From NCBI GenBank assembly GCA_044507605.1, contig JBIQJI010000005.1, positions 62,001-126,000 of the forward strand: a stretch of 64,000 bases of DNA. The letters are read 5' to 3'. Below the pieces are notes generated by a model, which was not told the origin of the DNA, made no database searches, and saw only the letters and a program-made list of their open reading frames with translations. The DNA is from Thermopolyspora sp044507605. Its GTDB lineage: Bacteria; Actinomycetota; Actinomycetes; Streptosporangiales; Streptosporangiaceae. Position 1 is the first letter of the stretch. Every line of letters begins with the position of its first letter. Below are positions 33,030-41,196 of this stretch, in pieces. A program made the position numbers and the translations under genes.

Positions 33030-33962
33030 CTAGAGGGTGATCTTGTCGGCGCCCTTGAGGGCGAGCATGGAACGGGCCTCTTCGGGTGTGGCGATCTCCA
33101 GGCCGAGGCTCTCGACGACGGCGCGGATCTTCTCGACCTGCTGGGCGTTGCTGGTGGCGAGCTCGCCCTTGCGGATCCACAGGCTGTCCTCCAGCCCCAC
33201 CCGCACGTGGCCGCCCAGCAGGGCGCTGTGGGTGGCGAACGAGAACTGGTTGCGGCCCGCGGCGAAGGCGGAGAAGTGGTAGTCGGAGCCGAACAGCTTG
33301 TCGGCGATCGTCACCATGTGGGTGAGGTTCTCGTGGTCGGCGCCGATGCCGCCGAGGATGCCGAAGACGCCCTGGATGAGCAGCGGCGGCCGGGCGAGCC
33401 CCTTGTCGACGAAGTAGGCGAGGCTGTACAGGTGCCCGATGTCGTAGCACTCGTACTCGAAGCGGGTGCCGCCCTTCTCGCCGAGCTCGCGCAGCGTGTA
33501 CTCGATCTTGTCGAAGGAGTTGATGAAGGGGTGGCTGTAGGTGTTGAGCACGTACGGCCGCTCCCAGTCGTACTTCCACCGGGTCACCTTGTCGGCGATG
33601 CCGGAGTAGACGAAGTTCATCGAGCCCATGTTGAGCGAGGCCAGCTCCGGGCTGAACCGGGTGGCGCCGGCGAGGCGCTGCTCCATGGTCATGGCCGACG
33701 AGCCGCCGGTCGTGATGTTGATGACGGGTGAGACCTGGTCGAGGATCGGCGGGATGATCTTTTCGAAGACCTCCGGCTCCCACGCGGGACGCCCGTCGGG
33801 GTGCCGGGCGTGCAGGTGGACGATGGCCGACCCCGCCTTCGCCGCGCCGACCGCGGCCTCCACGACCTGTTCGGGACCGAGGGGAAGGTAGTCGCTCTGC
33901 GACGGGACGTTGACCGAGCCCGTCACCGCCGTGCTGATGATGACCTTTGGTGCTTTGATCAC
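33030..33962 (-). CDS. Beta-keto acid cleavage enzyme (BKACE family)
   Basis: 310 residues of the family first known as 3-keto-5-aminohexanoate cleavage enzyme. It starts KVIISTAVTGSVNVPSQSDYLPLGPEQVVEAAVGAAKAGSAIVHLHARHPDGRPAWE, giving the zinc-binding HLHAR motif, and has NITTGGSS and LASLNMGSMNF as in the family, with a C-terminal GGHVRVGLEDSLW. These enzymes transfer the acyl part of a beta-keto acid to CoA from acetyl-CoA, releasing acetoacetate. With the downstream dehydrogenase and thioesterase it forms a carnitine-like module. The GTG start overlaps the stop of the DUF6282 gene (GTGA). The true beta-keto acid is unknown. Confidence 0.88.
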   Translation of the reverse strand: MIKAPKVIISTAVTGSVNVPSQSDYLPLGPEQVVEAAVGAAKAGSAIVHLHARHPDGRPAWEPEVFEKIIPPILDQVSPVINITTGGSSAMTMEQRLAGATRFSPELASLNMGSMNFVYSGIADKVTRWKYDWERPYVLNTYSHPFINSFDKIEYTLRELGEKGGTRFEYECYDIGHLYSLAYFVDKGLARPPLLIQGVFGILGGIGADHENLTHMVTIADKLFGSDYHFSAFAAGRNQFSFATHSALLGGHVRVGLEDSLWIRKGELATSNAQQVEKIRAVVESLGLEIATPEEARSMLALKGADKITL

Positions 33963-34888
33963 GGGCGTTCGTCCTCCAGGCCGAGTAGGTATGCGGTGTT
34001 GCGGCAGATCATGGTGCGGATGTCCTTCTCGGAGACGCCGTGCTCCAGCAGCTTCCCGATGATCAGGATGTAACCGTCGACCGGCAGCGGGTTGCCCTTC
34101 TGCCCGAGGTCGGAGTCGATGATCGTGTGCTCGGGGCCGACCTTTTCGATCCAGCCGATGAGCCGTTCGATCGGCCACGCCGGCGCCGGCACGTCGGGGT
34201 GGTACATGGCCAGCTCGTGCTCGACGTACGCGCCGCAGTTCACGGCGGCCTCGACGTCCTCGTCGGTGTCGTCGACGACGAAGTCGGGGTGCTGCAGGAT
34301 CATGCGCCGGACGCCGTTGGCCTTGGCCGTCTCGAACAGGGCCCGCATCGACGCGCCGTCGAGGTGGCCGCTGGCGAGCAGCGCGCCGGCGTCGGCGACC
34401 TGCCGCACGATGTCGACCATGTCGGCGCAGACGTCGCCCGTCTCGTCGAAGATCGACACCTCTTTCTCGCGCAGGTCCAGGCCGGAGCTGGGGAAGCCCG
34501 AGTCGTGCGCGTGCGCGTGGGCCTTGATGTGCTGGCCGGACGAGACGGTGGGCGCCCACACGCAGCGTCCGCCCATCTGCAGGCTCATCGCGACGGCGGA
34601 GGGGTTGATGCCGCCCGTCTCGGAGTTCAGCGCGACGCCGCCGTACACCGGGGTGGGGGCGTCCTTGAGCGGGCCGGCCATGGCCAGCAGGTCCATGACG
34701 GTGTTGTGGTGGTGGGACTTCACCAGGATCGCGCGCATGTTGATGCGCGCACCGTCATACGCGGCCTCGACGTGGTTCAGGCGACGGGGAAAAGGGCTCG
34801 GGCCGGAGTGGCAGTGCAGGTCCACCGTCCCGTCGAGCACCTTCAGCAGTGCAGGCGTCACCGGCGGGGCGTCTTCGGCGGAGATCAT
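33959..34888 (-). CDS. DUF6282 family metal-dependent hydrolase-like protein
   Basis: 309 residues resembling amidohydrolase/PHP-type barrels. TVDLHCHSGPSPFPRRLNHVEAA gives the first HxH ligands, then VKSHHHNTVMD, LASGHLDGASMRALFE, ILQHPDFVVDD and TIIDSDLGQKGNPLP provide further His and Asp at the places expected of a binuclear metal hydrolase. The reaction of this family is not established to my knowledge. As the first gene of the nine-gene operon, directly coupled to BKACE, it is likely to open a ring or hydrolyse an early intermediate. The ATG follows aagagg with good spacing. Confidence 0.82.
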   Translation of the reverse strand: MISAEDAPPVTPALLKVLDGTVDLHCHSGPSPFPRRLNHVEAAYDGARINMRAILVKSHHHNTVMDLLAMAGPLKDAPTPVYGGVALNSETGGINPSAVAMSLQMGGRCVWAPTVSSGQHIKAHAHAHDSGFPSSGLDLREKEVSIFDETGDVCADMVDIVRQVADAGALLASGHLDGASMRALFETAKANGVRRMILQHPDFVVDDTDEDVEAAVNCGAYVEHELAMYHPDVPAPAWPIERLIGWIEKVGPEHTIIDSDLGQKGNPLPVDGYILIIGKLLEHGVSEKDIRTMICRNTAYLLGLEDERP

Positions 34889-34924
34889 TAAGGGAGCCTC
34901 TTTCTCGTTCGCATCGTGGACTGG

Positions 34925-34945
34925 TTGTGTATATTACGAACACAA
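34925..34945. promoter_or_regulatory. IclR-type operator candidate in the divergent promoter region
   Basis: ttgtgt-n9-acacaa is a perfect inverted repeat of 6-bp arms in an AT-rich island 37 bases upstream of the DUF6282 start. The 299-base gap between this operon and the divergent IclR gene is otherwise without features I recognise. Position and symmetry fit a site for that IclR protein. Confidence 0.5.
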
Positions 34946-35187
34946 GAGATCGTTGTCCAGGGATGCGATGGCGCCCGCCGCCGGCCGGCCCGCTCCCCCT
35001 CGTCGCGGAAAATCCCTGCCTGTCAAGGGATTCTTCGGGTCTTGGAAGGTCGGCACCAATCGTTACGGAGAGTTTTGCGACAGGGCGTTGCGTCGCGACG
35101 GCTGCGAAGCTATCGTCCGTAATCCGAAGCGGGTGATTGCAATATGAACATCCGTAGATCGCCGAGCCTCGATGGGAGGCGCAAGCC

Positions 35188-35973
35188 GTGAACACCGAAG
35201 CCGGTCACGTCGGCGGTGCCGAGCGAGGCTCGGCGCCCGGCACCACGCCCGAGGTCCCGAAAGGAGCGATCCAGTCCATCGAGCGCGCAGCGCACGTGCT
35301 GGCGCTCTTCGACCAGGACACCACGAATCTCTCCGTCGCGACAGTCTCGGAGCGGCTCGGGCTCAACCGCACCACGACCCACCGCTACCTGCAATCGCTG
35401 CAGAGCTCGGGGTTCCTCAGCCCGAAGAACGGGCCGGGCCCGCTGCTCGACCAGCTGTCGTCCTTCATCTCGGGACACCGCAGGGTGCTCAACCTCGCGC
35501 CCCCGGTCATGCGCCGCCTGTCCGACTGCACGGGCATGACGGTCGTGCTCAGCCTGCTCGGCCGCACCGGCACCGTCGTCACGCTCATAGAGGAGGCCGC
35601 GGTCGGCACCATCGTGCTCACGGTGCGCCCCGGCACCATCCTGGAGGTCAAGGCCGCACAGTCCCGCGTCCTGCTGGCGTTCCAGGCCGATCCCGCCGTG
35701 GTGGCCCGCTACCACGCGGCCCTGCCCGAAGAGGAGGTGGCGCAGGAGCAGGCCGAACTCGCCCGCGTACGTCGCGAGCGCGTGGGCTGGGGGGACCTCG
35801 GCCACCTCGGCCTGGCCGCGGTCGCCGCGCCCATCTTCGGCAGCCGCGACATCCAGGCCGCCATGGCGCTGCTCGGCACCGACAAGATGTTGCCTCGGTC
35901 GGACCGGTCCAAGGAGCTGGTGGAGATGCTCCGGGCCGCGGCCGAGAGCCTCAGCAAACTCGTCGGCGCCTGA
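35188..35973 (+). CDS. IclR-family transcriptional regulator of the acid-sugar cluster
   Basis: 261 residues. The helix-turn-helix is QSIERAAHVLALFDQDTTNLSVATVSERLGLNRTTTHRYLQSLQSSGFLS, and the effector domain includes TVVLSLLGRTGTVVTLIEEA, LTVRPGTILEVKAAQSRVLLAF and the late GLAAVAAPIFGSRDIQAAMALLG. The GTG at 35188 has gggagg 8 bases upstream. It stands between the divergent nine-gene operon and the transporter operon and is likely to control both, with an acid sugar or derived intermediate as inducer. It is only distantly similar to the paired IclR copies at 19414 and 22217. Confidence 0.9.
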   Translation: MNTEAGHVGGAERGSAPGTTPEVPKGAIQSIERAAHVLALFDQDTTNLSVATVSERLGLNRTTTHRYLQSLQSSGFLSPKNGPGPLLDQLSSFISGHRRVLNLAPPVMRRLSDCTGMTVVLSLLGRTGTVVTLIEEAAVGTIVLTVRPGTILEVKAAQSRVLLAFQADPAVVARYHAALPEEEVAQEQAELARVRRERVGWGDLGHLGLAAVAAPIFGSRDIQAAMALLGTDKMLPRSDRSKELVEMLRAAAESLSKLVGA

Positions 35974-36069
35974 CCGCCGGCGACCCCAGTCCACCGTCCC
36001 CGACGCTCACCCCCGAATCCCACCTCCCGCCCGCGATGTCAACGACCTGAGCCGATCGAAAGCAAGAAC

Positions 36070-37146
36070 ATGCACAACCCCCGTAACAGATGGCTCGCGC
36101 TCACGGCCGCGCTCGCCGCCGCCGCCGCACTCACCGCCTGCTCCAGCGAGCCCGAGACCACCAGCGCCACCGACCCCGACGGCAAGGTCAACCTGACCTA
36201 CGTCTCCTACGGCGGCACCGGCCAGCAGGCCCAGATCGACGCCTGGCAGAAGCCGTACACCGCGGCCAACCCCAACGTGACCTTCTCCAACACCTCTCCG
36301 CCCGACCCGGCCCAGGTCAAGGCGCAGGTGCTCAGCGGGCAGGTGAAGTGGGACATCGTGACCACCGCCCCCTACCTCGCCGCCCAGAACTGCGGCACCC
36401 TCTACGAGCACCTGAACATCCCCGGCGTGGACGAGAGCGAGTTCGCCCCCGGCACGATCGGCGACTGCTACGTCACCGACTTCCGCTACTCCCTCGTGCT
36501 CGCCTACAACTCGAAGAAGTGGACCGACCCCAGCAAGGCGCCCAAGACCCTCGCCGACTTCTTCGACCTGAAGAAGTTCCCCGGCAAGCGCGGCGTCGTC
36601 CCGACCGTGCAGGACGGCTTCCTGGAGACCGCCCTGCTCGCCGACGGGGTCAAGCCCGACGACCTCTACCCGCTCGACGTCGACCGCGCGCTGGGCGTGT
36701 GGGACCGCGTCAAGTCCGAGACGATCTTCGCGGCGAACCCGGGCGCCCTGCTGCAGGCGATCACCTCCAAACAGGTCGACGTGTGGATCCTGGTGCAGGC
36801 CCGCAGCCAGGCGGCGCTCGACGCCGGCGCCGACATGGTGCCGGTCTGGGACCAGACGGTGACCAGCATCGACGGCCTCGCCATCCCCAAGGGCAGCCCG
36901 CACAAGGAGGAAGCGGAGAAGTTCCTGGGCTTCCTGCTGCAGGCCGAGCAGCAGGCGAAGATGGCCTCGCTCGCCGGTGTCGGCCCGGTCAACCTCAAGG
37001 CCGAGCCGACCTACAGCGAGAACGGCAAGAAGGTCAACGCCTTCGGCCCGGCCAACACCGGCACCACCGTCCAGGCGGACGCGGAGTACTGGGGCAAGAA
37101 CTACAACCAGATCTCCACCCGCGTCACCCAATGGCTGAACGGGTAA
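36070..37146 (+). CDS. ABC transporter substrate-binding lipoprotein, PotD-like
   Basis: 358 residues. A lipoprotein signal ends in ALTAC (lipobox, Cys near 25), followed by a Ser/Glu/Thr tether and a type 2 binding-protein fold (NLTYVSYGGTGQQAQIDAWQKPY, WDIVTTAPYLAAQNCGTLYE, ADFFDLKKFPGKRGVV, AIPKGSPHKEEAEKFLGFLL). It captures the substrate outside the membrane for the permeases encoded next. Related systems import polyamines and other small charged compounds. The genes around it suggest an acid sugar or a beta-hydroxy acid instead. It is paralogous to the orphan protein at 24821. The ribosome site is weak (gaaagcaag). Confidence 0.9.
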   Translation: MHNPRNRWLALTAALAAAAALTACSSEPETTSATDPDGKVNLTYVSYGGTGQQAQIDAWQKPYTAANPNVTFSNTSPPDPAQVKAQVLSGQVKWDIVTTAPYLAAQNCGTLYEHLNIPGVDESEFAPGTIGDCYVTDFRYSLVLAYNSKKWTDPSKAPKTLADFFDLKKFPGKRGVVPTVQDGFLETALLADGVKPDDLYPLDVDRALGVWDRVKSETIFAANPGALLQAITSKQVDVWILVQARSQAALDAGADMVPVWDQTVTSIDGLAIPKGSPHKEEAEKFLGFLLQAEQQAKMASLAGVGPVNLKAEPTYSENGKKVNAFGPANTGTTVQADAEYWGKNYNQISTRVTQWLNG

Positions 37147-37153
37147 CCACATC

Positions 37154-38032
37154 ATGACGACATCACGACCGCGGCCACGGACCCGGGCCAACGCACTGCT
37201 GCTGGTGCCGGCGCTCGCCCTCCTCGCCATCGTCCTGTTCGTGCCGCTGCTCGAGAGCTTCTACCAGAGCATCTCCGACCCGACATGGACGATCGGCAAC
37301 TACACCGCGCTCTTCACCGACGGCATCACGCTGAAGGTGCTGGGCCGGACCGCGTACACGGCCGCGGTCGTGACGGTCGTCGCCTTCCTGCTCGGCTACC
37401 CCTACGCCTACGCCATGACCCGGGTGGGCCCGCGCATGCGCGGCCTGCTGCTCACCATCGTCCTCATCCCGTTCTGGACCTCGTCGCTGGCGCGCAACTT
37501 CGCCTGGCTGATCATCCTGCAGGACCAGGGCCCGCTGCAGCGGTTCTTCGGCCTCTTCGGCATCGACGACATGGTGCTCTACGGCACGACACCGGGCGTC
37601 ATCGTCGCCATGAACCAGGTGATGCTGCCGTTCATGGTCCTGCCGCTGTTCGGCTCGCTCGGCGGCATCGACCGGCGTCTCCTGCTCGCCGCGCAAGGGC
37701 TCGGCTCCTCCCCGATCGTGGCGTTCTGGAAGGTGTACTGGCCGCTGTCACGGGGCGGCGTGATCGCCGGGCTCATCCTCGTCTACACCCTGAGCCTCGG
37801 CTTCTACGTGACCCCGGCGCTCGTCGGCTCGCCGCAGCAGTCGCAGATCTCGCAGCTGCTCGGCCAGCGGATGACCGAGCTGCTCGACTTCGCCGGCGCC
37901 GGCGCGCTCGGCACGCTCATCCTCGTCGTGACCCTCGTCCTGGTCGCCTGGGCGAACCGGCTGAGCGGCACCGTCTCCGCGATCGAGGTGGTGTCGGCGA
38001 CCCAGGTCAAGAACGTTAGGCAGTCCTCATGA
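37154..38032 (+). CDS. ABC transporter permease, PotB-like
   Basis: 292 residues with about six transmembrane helices (ALLLVPALALLAIVLFVPLLESFYQS, AAVVTVVAFLLGYPYAYAM, GLLLTIVLIPFWTSSLARNFAW, VIVAMNQVMLPFMVLPLFGSL, GVIAGLILVYTLSLGFYVTPALVG, LGTLILVVTLVLVAWANR). The EAA loop AAQGLGSSPIVAFWKVYWPLSRGG contacts the ATPase. It lies 7 bases after the binding-protein stop and overlaps the next permease by ATGA. It forms the membrane channel with the gene at 38029. Confidence 0.9.
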   Translation: MTTSRPRPRTRANALLLVPALALLAIVLFVPLLESFYQSISDPTWTIGNYTALFTDGITLKVLGRTAYTAAVVTVVAFLLGYPYAYAMTRVGPRMRGLLLTIVLIPFWTSSLARNFAWLIILQDQGPLQRFFGLFGIDDMVLYGTTPGVIVAMNQVMLPFMVLPLFGSLGGIDRRLLLAAQGLGSSPIVAFWKVYWPLSRGGVIAGLILVYTLSLGFYVTPALVGSPQQSQISQLLGQRMTELLDFAGAGALGTLILVVTLVLVAWANRLSGTVSAIEVVSATQVKNVRQSS

Positions 38033-38931
38033 CCGACACGACGCCCCCCGAGACCGGCGCGACCACCGCGACCGTCGCGCCGCCGCCACCGCCGCCACCC
38101 TCGCCCAGGGCCCGGCGGCGGGCCGCACGGCGCAGCCAGGACCGCGTGCCGATCTGGCTGCGCGTCGTCACGACGATCGTCGCGCTGTACTTCATCCTGC
38201 CGACGCTGTTCGTCATCCCGATGAGCTTCAGCGAGGCGAGCACGTTCGTGTTCCCCCCGGTGGGGTTCACCATGCGGCTGTACGAGAACTTCTTCACCCC
38301 CAGCGAGAGCCCTTCGACCGACTGGCTCGGCTCTCTCGGCAACTCGTTCCTGGTCGCCGCGCTGTCGGCCCTGCTCGCGACCGTGCTGGGCACCGCCGCC
38401 GCGCTCGGGCTCCACCGGCTCAACGGCCGGTTGAGCAGGCTCGCCAGGGCCCTGCTCATGCTGCCGCTCGTGACGCCGTCGATCGTCCTCGCGGTCGACA
38501 TCTACATGATGTACCTGCAGTGGCGCCTCGTCGGCAGCCTCCAGGGGTACGTGCTCGCGCACACCGCGATCGCACTGCCGTTCGTGCTCGTCTCGGTGAC
38601 CGCCTCGCTCGGCACCTTCGACGCCCGCCTGCTGCGGGCCGCTTCGTCGCTGGGCGCCCCGCCCTGGCGGTCCTTCCTCAACGTGACCGTGCCGCTGATC
38701 AGCCGGGGCATCGTCGCCGGGGCCATCCTGGCGTTCGTGACGTCGTTCGACGACGTCGTGATCGCGCTGTTCATCCGCTCGCCGGAGTTCCAGACTCTGC
38801 CCGTGCTGATGTTCAACAGCGTGACCGTCGAGATCAACCCCACCCTGTCGGCCGCGGCCAGCCTCATCGTCGTCGTGGTGACGCTCGTGTTCCTGCTGCC
38901 CCAGCTTTTCGGCCTGAAGCGCCGTCGATAG
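38029..38931 (+). CDS. ABC transporter permease, PotC-like
   Basis: 300 residues. After a Pro/Arg-rich N-terminal tail (PPPPPPPSPRARRRAARR) come six membrane helices (VVTTIVALYFILPTLFVIPMSF, NSFLVAALSALLATVLGTAAALGL, ALLMLPLVTPSIVLAVDIYMMYL, GYVLAHTAIALPFVLVSVTASL, GIVAGAILAFVTSFDDVVIALFI, AAASLIVVVVTLVFLLPQLFGL). The EAA loop is RAASSLGAPPWRSFLNVTVPLISRG. The second half of the membrane channel, coupled to the first by a 4-base overlap. Confidence 0.9.
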   Translation: MTDTTPPETGATTATVAPPPPPPPSPRARRRAARRSQDRVPIWLRVVTTIVALYFILPTLFVIPMSFSEASTFVFPPVGFTMRLYENFFTPSESPSTDWLGSLGNSFLVAALSALLATVLGTAAALGLHRLNGRLSRLARALLMLPLVTPSIVLAVDIYMMYLQWRLVGSLQGYVLAHTAIALPFVLVSVTASLGTFDARLLRAASSLGAPPWRSFLNVTVPLISRGIVAGAILAFVTSFDDVVIALFIRSPEFQTLPVLMFNSVTVEINPTLSAAASLIVVVVTLVFLLPQLFGLKRRR

Positions 38932-38942
38932 GAGAACTTCCG

Positions 38943-40115
38943 ATGACGATCAGTACGTCGCGCACCCGGAAGGCGTCGAAGCACGACGTGTCCACGAAGG
39001 GAACGCGGATCCGCCTCGACCACATCGTCAAGGACTTCGGCCTGGCGAAGCCGGCGGTCGACGACGTGTCACTGACCATCGAACCCGGCGAGTTCATGAC
39101 CCTGCTCGGGCCGAGCGGATCCGGCAAGACCACCACGCTCAACCTCATCGCCGGCTTCGAGACCCTGACCTCCGGCACCATCACCCTCGACTCCACCGAC
39201 GTGTCGAAGGTGCCGCCGCACAAGCGCAACCTGGGCATGCTGTTCCAGAACTACGCGCTGTTCCCGCACATGACGGTGGCGCAGAACATCGCCTACCCGC
39301 TGCGCGAGCGCCGCGTGCCGAAGGCGGAGATCGCCGAACGGGTGAAGCGGGTCCTCGAACTGGTGCATCTGCTGGGCCGGGACGACCACCGCCCCGCCCA
39401 GCTCTCCGGCGGCCAGCAGCAGCGTGTCGCGCTCGCCCGCGCCATCGTCTTCAACCCGCGCGCCCTGCTGCTCGACGAGCCGCTCGGCGCGCTCGACCGG
39501 AACCTGCGCGGCGCGCTGCAGCAGGAGATCCGGCGCATCCACCGGGAGGTGGGCGCGACCTTCGTGTTCGTGACCCACGACCAGGAGGAGGCGATGAACC
39601 TCTCCGACCGCATCGCGCTGTTCAACGAAGGCAAGATCGAGCAGGTCGGCACGCCCGAGGACCTGTACCGCACCCCGGAGACCCTGTTCGCCGCGACGTT
39701 CCTCGGCGACTCGAACGTCTTCCCGCTCCCCGAAGGCATCGGCGACGGCAGGTCGGCCGTCCGGTGGGAGGGCGAGACGTGGGCCGTCGAGGCGGAGACC
39801 GTCGCGCGGCGGGCACGCGACGCCGGAGCCGGCGCCGCGGTCGTCGTCCGGCCCGAGGACGTCGACATCGCGCACGGACCCGGCGACGTCCCCGAGGGGG
39901 CCAACGCCGTGCGGGCCCACGTACGCGACATCGAGTACATGGGGTCGTACCGCACGCTCCTGCTGGACCTCGGCGCGAACAACACGCCGGGACGCGCCCG
40001 GGTCGCGGCGCGGCAGTCGGAGTTCGGGATCGGCGACGACGTGACGGCCTGGTGGCGCCCCGCCGCACAGCGGATCGTGGCGGTGCCGGGCCAGAGTGGA
40101 GGGGCGACGGCGTGA
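38943..40115 (+). CDS. ABC transporter ATP-binding protein, PotA-like
   Basis: 390 residues. The nucleotide-binding domain has Walker A LLGPSGSGKTT, Q-loop NLGMLFQNYALFPHMTV, signature LSGGQQQRVALARA, Walker B LLLDEPLGALD and the H-loop VFVTHDQEEAM. The C-terminal 130 residues form a TOBE-type regulatory domain (VVVRPEDVDIAHG, VRDIEYMGSYRTLLLDLG). It powers the importer encoded by the three preceding genes. ATG at 38943 has aggagaac upstream. Its stop overlaps the GTG of the cyclase gene (GTGA), which ties import to the catabolic genes that follow. Confidence 0.93.
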   Translation: MTISTSRTRKASKHDVSTKGTRIRLDHIVKDFGLAKPAVDDVSLTIEPGEFMTLLGPSGSGKTTTLNLIAGFETLTSGTITLDSTDVSKVPPHKRNLGMLFQNYALFPHMTVAQNIAYPLRERRVPKAEIAERVKRVLELVHLLGRDDHRPAQLSGGQQQRVALARAIVFNPRALLLDEPLGALDRNLRGALQQEIRRIHREVGATFVFVTHDQEEAMNLSDRIALFNEGKIEQVGTPEDLYRTPETLFAATFLGDSNVFPLPEGIGDGRSAVRWEGETWAVEAETVARRARDAGAGAAVVVRPEDVDIAHGPGDVPEGANAVRAHVRDIEYMGSYRTLLLDLGANNTPGRARVAARQSEFGIGDDVTAWWRPAAQRIVAVPGQSGGATA

Positions 40116-41191
40116 CCGCTGTTGAGCACGACTTCGGCAACGGCAACGGCATCGGCAACGGGAACGGCGACGGGACCGACGTGCGGAAAGACGCGGCGTG
40201 CTGGCCGTCCTACGCGGAGCTGGAAGAACATGGCGACCCGCCCGGCTCCGCGTGGCACGTGTTCGGCCCCGGAGACGAACTCGGCACCATCAACTTCCTC
40301 ACCCCCGACCGGCGCAAACGCGCCGCGTCCCTGATCCGCACCGGGCGCATCTTCAACCTCGACTACGCCCTGTCGGACTTCGAGCCGTTCCCGTCCGGCA
40401 CGCGCCCCCCGAGCAGGCACCACCTGTTCTCCAACAACCCGTGGCACTTCGACGACTGGCTCGACTCGTTCTACCTGCAGTCGACCACCCAGATCGACGC
40501 CCTGCGCCACATCGGGCTGCCCGGAGCCGGCTTCTACGGCGGCCGGGACCGGGACGAGATCCGGCCCGGCAGTCCCACGCTCGGCGTCCAGCGCTGGGCC
40601 GAGCACGGCGGCATCGTCGGCCGGGGCGTGCTGCTCGACGTCGAACGCCACCTCGCCGCGGCCGGGCGGCCCATCGACCAGACCACGACGACCTACATCA
40701 CCGTCGACGACCTCGAAGCCACCGCCGCCGCCCAGGGCGTGACGTTCGAGGACGGCGACATCCTGCTGCTGCGCACCGGCTGGGCCGACTACTGCCGCAC
40801 CCGCATGGACAACACGGCACGCGAGGCGTTCAAGCACGGCATGAAGGTGCCCGGCCTCGACTCGACCCGCGCCGTCGTCGCCTGGCTGTGGGACCACCAC
40901 TTCTCGCTGGTCGCCGCCGACAACCTCGGCATCGAGGCGTTCCCGTACACCCCGGACAACGACATCACGCTGCCCGGCCAGCCGAAACCGGACAAGGGCG
41001 TCGACCACAACGGCGGACTGCACCGGCCGCTCATCCCGCTGCTCGGCCTCGCCCTCGGCGAGATGTGGGCCCTGGAGGAGCTCGCCGCCGACTGCGCGGC
41101 CGACGGCGTCTACGAGTTCTTCCTCAGCGCCAAACCGCTCAACGTGATCGGCGGCGCCGGCTCACCGGCCAACGCGATGGCGATCAAGTAG
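40112..41191 (+). CDS. Cyclase-family (kynurenine-formamidase/isatin-hydrolase-like) metal hydrolase
   Basis: 359 residues. The N-terminal tail holds a Gly-Asn repeat encoded by ggcaac-type hexamers (40138-40167). The cyclase fold follows: DELGTINFLTPDRRKRAASLIRTGRIFNLDYALSDF, the metal-site region LQSTTQIDALRHIGLPG, GRGVLLDVERHL, DGDILLLRTGW and LGIEAFPY. In place of the canonical HxGTHxDxPxH it has STTQIDALRH, as in the subgroup related to isatin hydrolases. It probably hydrolyses an amide, lactam or lactone. GTG overlaps the ATPase stop (GTGA). Confidence 0.82.
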   Translation: MTAVEHDFGNGNGIGNGNGDGTDVRKDAACWPSYAELEEHGDPPGSAWHVFGPGDELGTINFLTPDRRKRAASLIRTGRIFNLDYALSDFEPFPSGTRPPSRHHLFSNNPWHFDDWLDSFYLQSTTQIDALRHIGLPGAGFYGGRDRDEIRPGSPTLGVQRWAEHGGIVGRGVLLDVERHLAAAGRPIDQTTTTYITVDDLEATAAAQGVTFEDGDILLLRTGWADYCRTRMDNTAREAFKHGMKVPGLDSTRAVVAWLWDHHFSLVAADNLGIEAFPYTPDNDITLPGQPKPDKGVDHNGGLHRPLIPLLGLALGEMWALEELAADCAADGVYEFFLSAKPLNVIGGAGSPANAMAIK

Positions 41192-41196
41192 GCGTG

